Below, one piece after another: positions 4,959 through 5,369 of a stretch of DNA of 5,369 nt. The notes under the pieces were generated by a model, which saw only the letters and a list, made by a program, of their open reading frames with translations, was not told the origin of the DNA and did not search any database. The DNA comes from JAPLGE01 sp964355545 (GTDB lineage: Bacteria > Bipolaricaulota > Bipolaricaulia > UBA7950 > UBA9294): assembly GCA_964355545.1 (NCBI GenBank), contig CAYHEK010000087.1:1-5369 (forward strand), given 5' to 3'. The translations under genes and the position numbers were made by a program. Positions within the stretch are counted from its first letter, which is position 1. Each line of letters opens with the position of its first letter.

Positions 4959-5369
4959 CGCCTCCCTCCTACCGTCACACCCTGAATGCGGATGTGCGGC
5001 GACCCGTCGGTGACCGCGAGGGGGTACTGGCTGCCCTTCCCGCACCCTCCCGATCCGCCATAAAACGAAAGGTCGTCCCCGATCCGGTCGATCGAGCGGA
5101 GCGTCTCGAAAACATTCCCTGTCAGGACGACGTCGCGTACCGTCTCCCCAAGCTCCCCGTTCACGATCTCCCGGCCGTAGGCGGCGGAGAAGGTGAACTG
5201 CTCGAAGACCGTCTGGCCTCCGTAGGCCCGGATCGCGTACAGACCCCGCTCGACTCCCTTGAGCATTTCAGAGAAGGTGGAGGTACTCGCCTCGATGTAG
5301 GTGTTGCGCATGCGCACGATCGGCTCGTGCTCGTAGGAGACGGCCCGCGCGTTCCCGGTCGGAAGGGCC
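4955..5369 (-). CDS. tldD: TldD catalytic subunit, C-terminal fragment (enters from right edge)
   Basis: These are the last 137 residues of TldD, with the N-terminal domain and HExxxH helix outside the window. The first full codon is at 5368, giving ALPTGNARAVSYEHEPI, then RMRNTYIEAS, the TldD pattern before the core beta sheet. Near the end, GGSGGCGKGSQ carries the conserved Cys (fragment residue 109) that is the third zinc ligand in E. coli TldD, and the protein finishes PHIRIQGVTVGG, a typical TldD end. With PmbA it forms the TldD/E peptidase, where TldD supplies the active site. The stop TGA (4957-4955) overlaps the pmbA ATG. The conserved Cys separates it from PmbA, which has no such ligand. 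The call is firm, though catalytic competence needs the HExxxH, which cannot be seen here. Confidence 0.95.
   Translation of the reverse strand, partial: ALPTGNARAVSYEHEPIVRMRNTYIEASTSTFSEMLKGVERGLYAIRAYGGQTVFEQFTFSAAYGREIVNGELGETVRDVVLTGNVFETLRSIDRIGDDLSFYGGSGGCGKGSQYPLAVTDGSPHIRIQGVTVGGRR

Noticed and set aside
3441..4985. Long plus-strand open frame opposite pmbA
   Set aside because: Same reason: composition is Arg/Asp/Pro-rich low complexity, and the minus strand encodes an unmistakable PmbA.
4959..5045. Longer pmbA start giving 29 extra residues
   Set aside because: The extension would overlap tldD coding sequence, is Pro/His/Arg-rich, and lacks the ribosome site present before ATG 4958.

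Overview
The window is a GC-rich (clearly above 60% by eye), densely packed bacterial segment in which every supportable gene lies on the minus strand, so transcription runs from right to left. Shine-Dalgarno sequences are strong, genes overlap by ATGA or are separated by 13-24 bases, and GTG starts are common. The taxon cannot be fixed from this sequence. The YhbD/bactofilin pair is best known to me from Bacillota such as Bacillus subtilis, but the base composition is far from Bacillus. A high-GC Firmicute-like or deep-branching bacterial lineage would fit.

Reading in the direction of transcription, the first unit enters from the right edge. It holds the C-terminal end of a TldD zinc metallopeptidase subunit (4955-5369, partial), then its partner PmbA/TldE (3630-4958, ATGA overlap with tldD), then a complete MefA-like major facilitator exporter (2306-3616, 13 bases after pmbA).

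About 300 bases (1998-2305) then separate this unit from the next. They are not empty. They hold a near-consensus sigma-70 promoter whose 17-base spacer is exactly a perfect 8-1-8 palindrome (2256-2272), an untested 67-codon small ORF with a good Shine-Dalgarno (2010-2213), and a second partial copy of the operator sequence just upstream of the next gene.

The second unit is a YhbD-family MerR-like protein (1302-1997), then a bactofilin (568-1305, ATGA overlap), then a second MefA-like exporter (1-543, running off the left edge). The two exporters are roughly two-thirds identical, so a transporter gene has been duplicated and each copy closes one of two adjacent operons.

Working model: one unit makes a TldD/PmbA peptidase with an exporter, and the other makes a bactofilin scaffold with its YhbD partner and a sister exporter, under a tightly placed repressor site. 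The gene identities are well supported. The functional link between the units and the identity of the repressor are inference. No mobile element, CRISPR array or RNA gene was seen.
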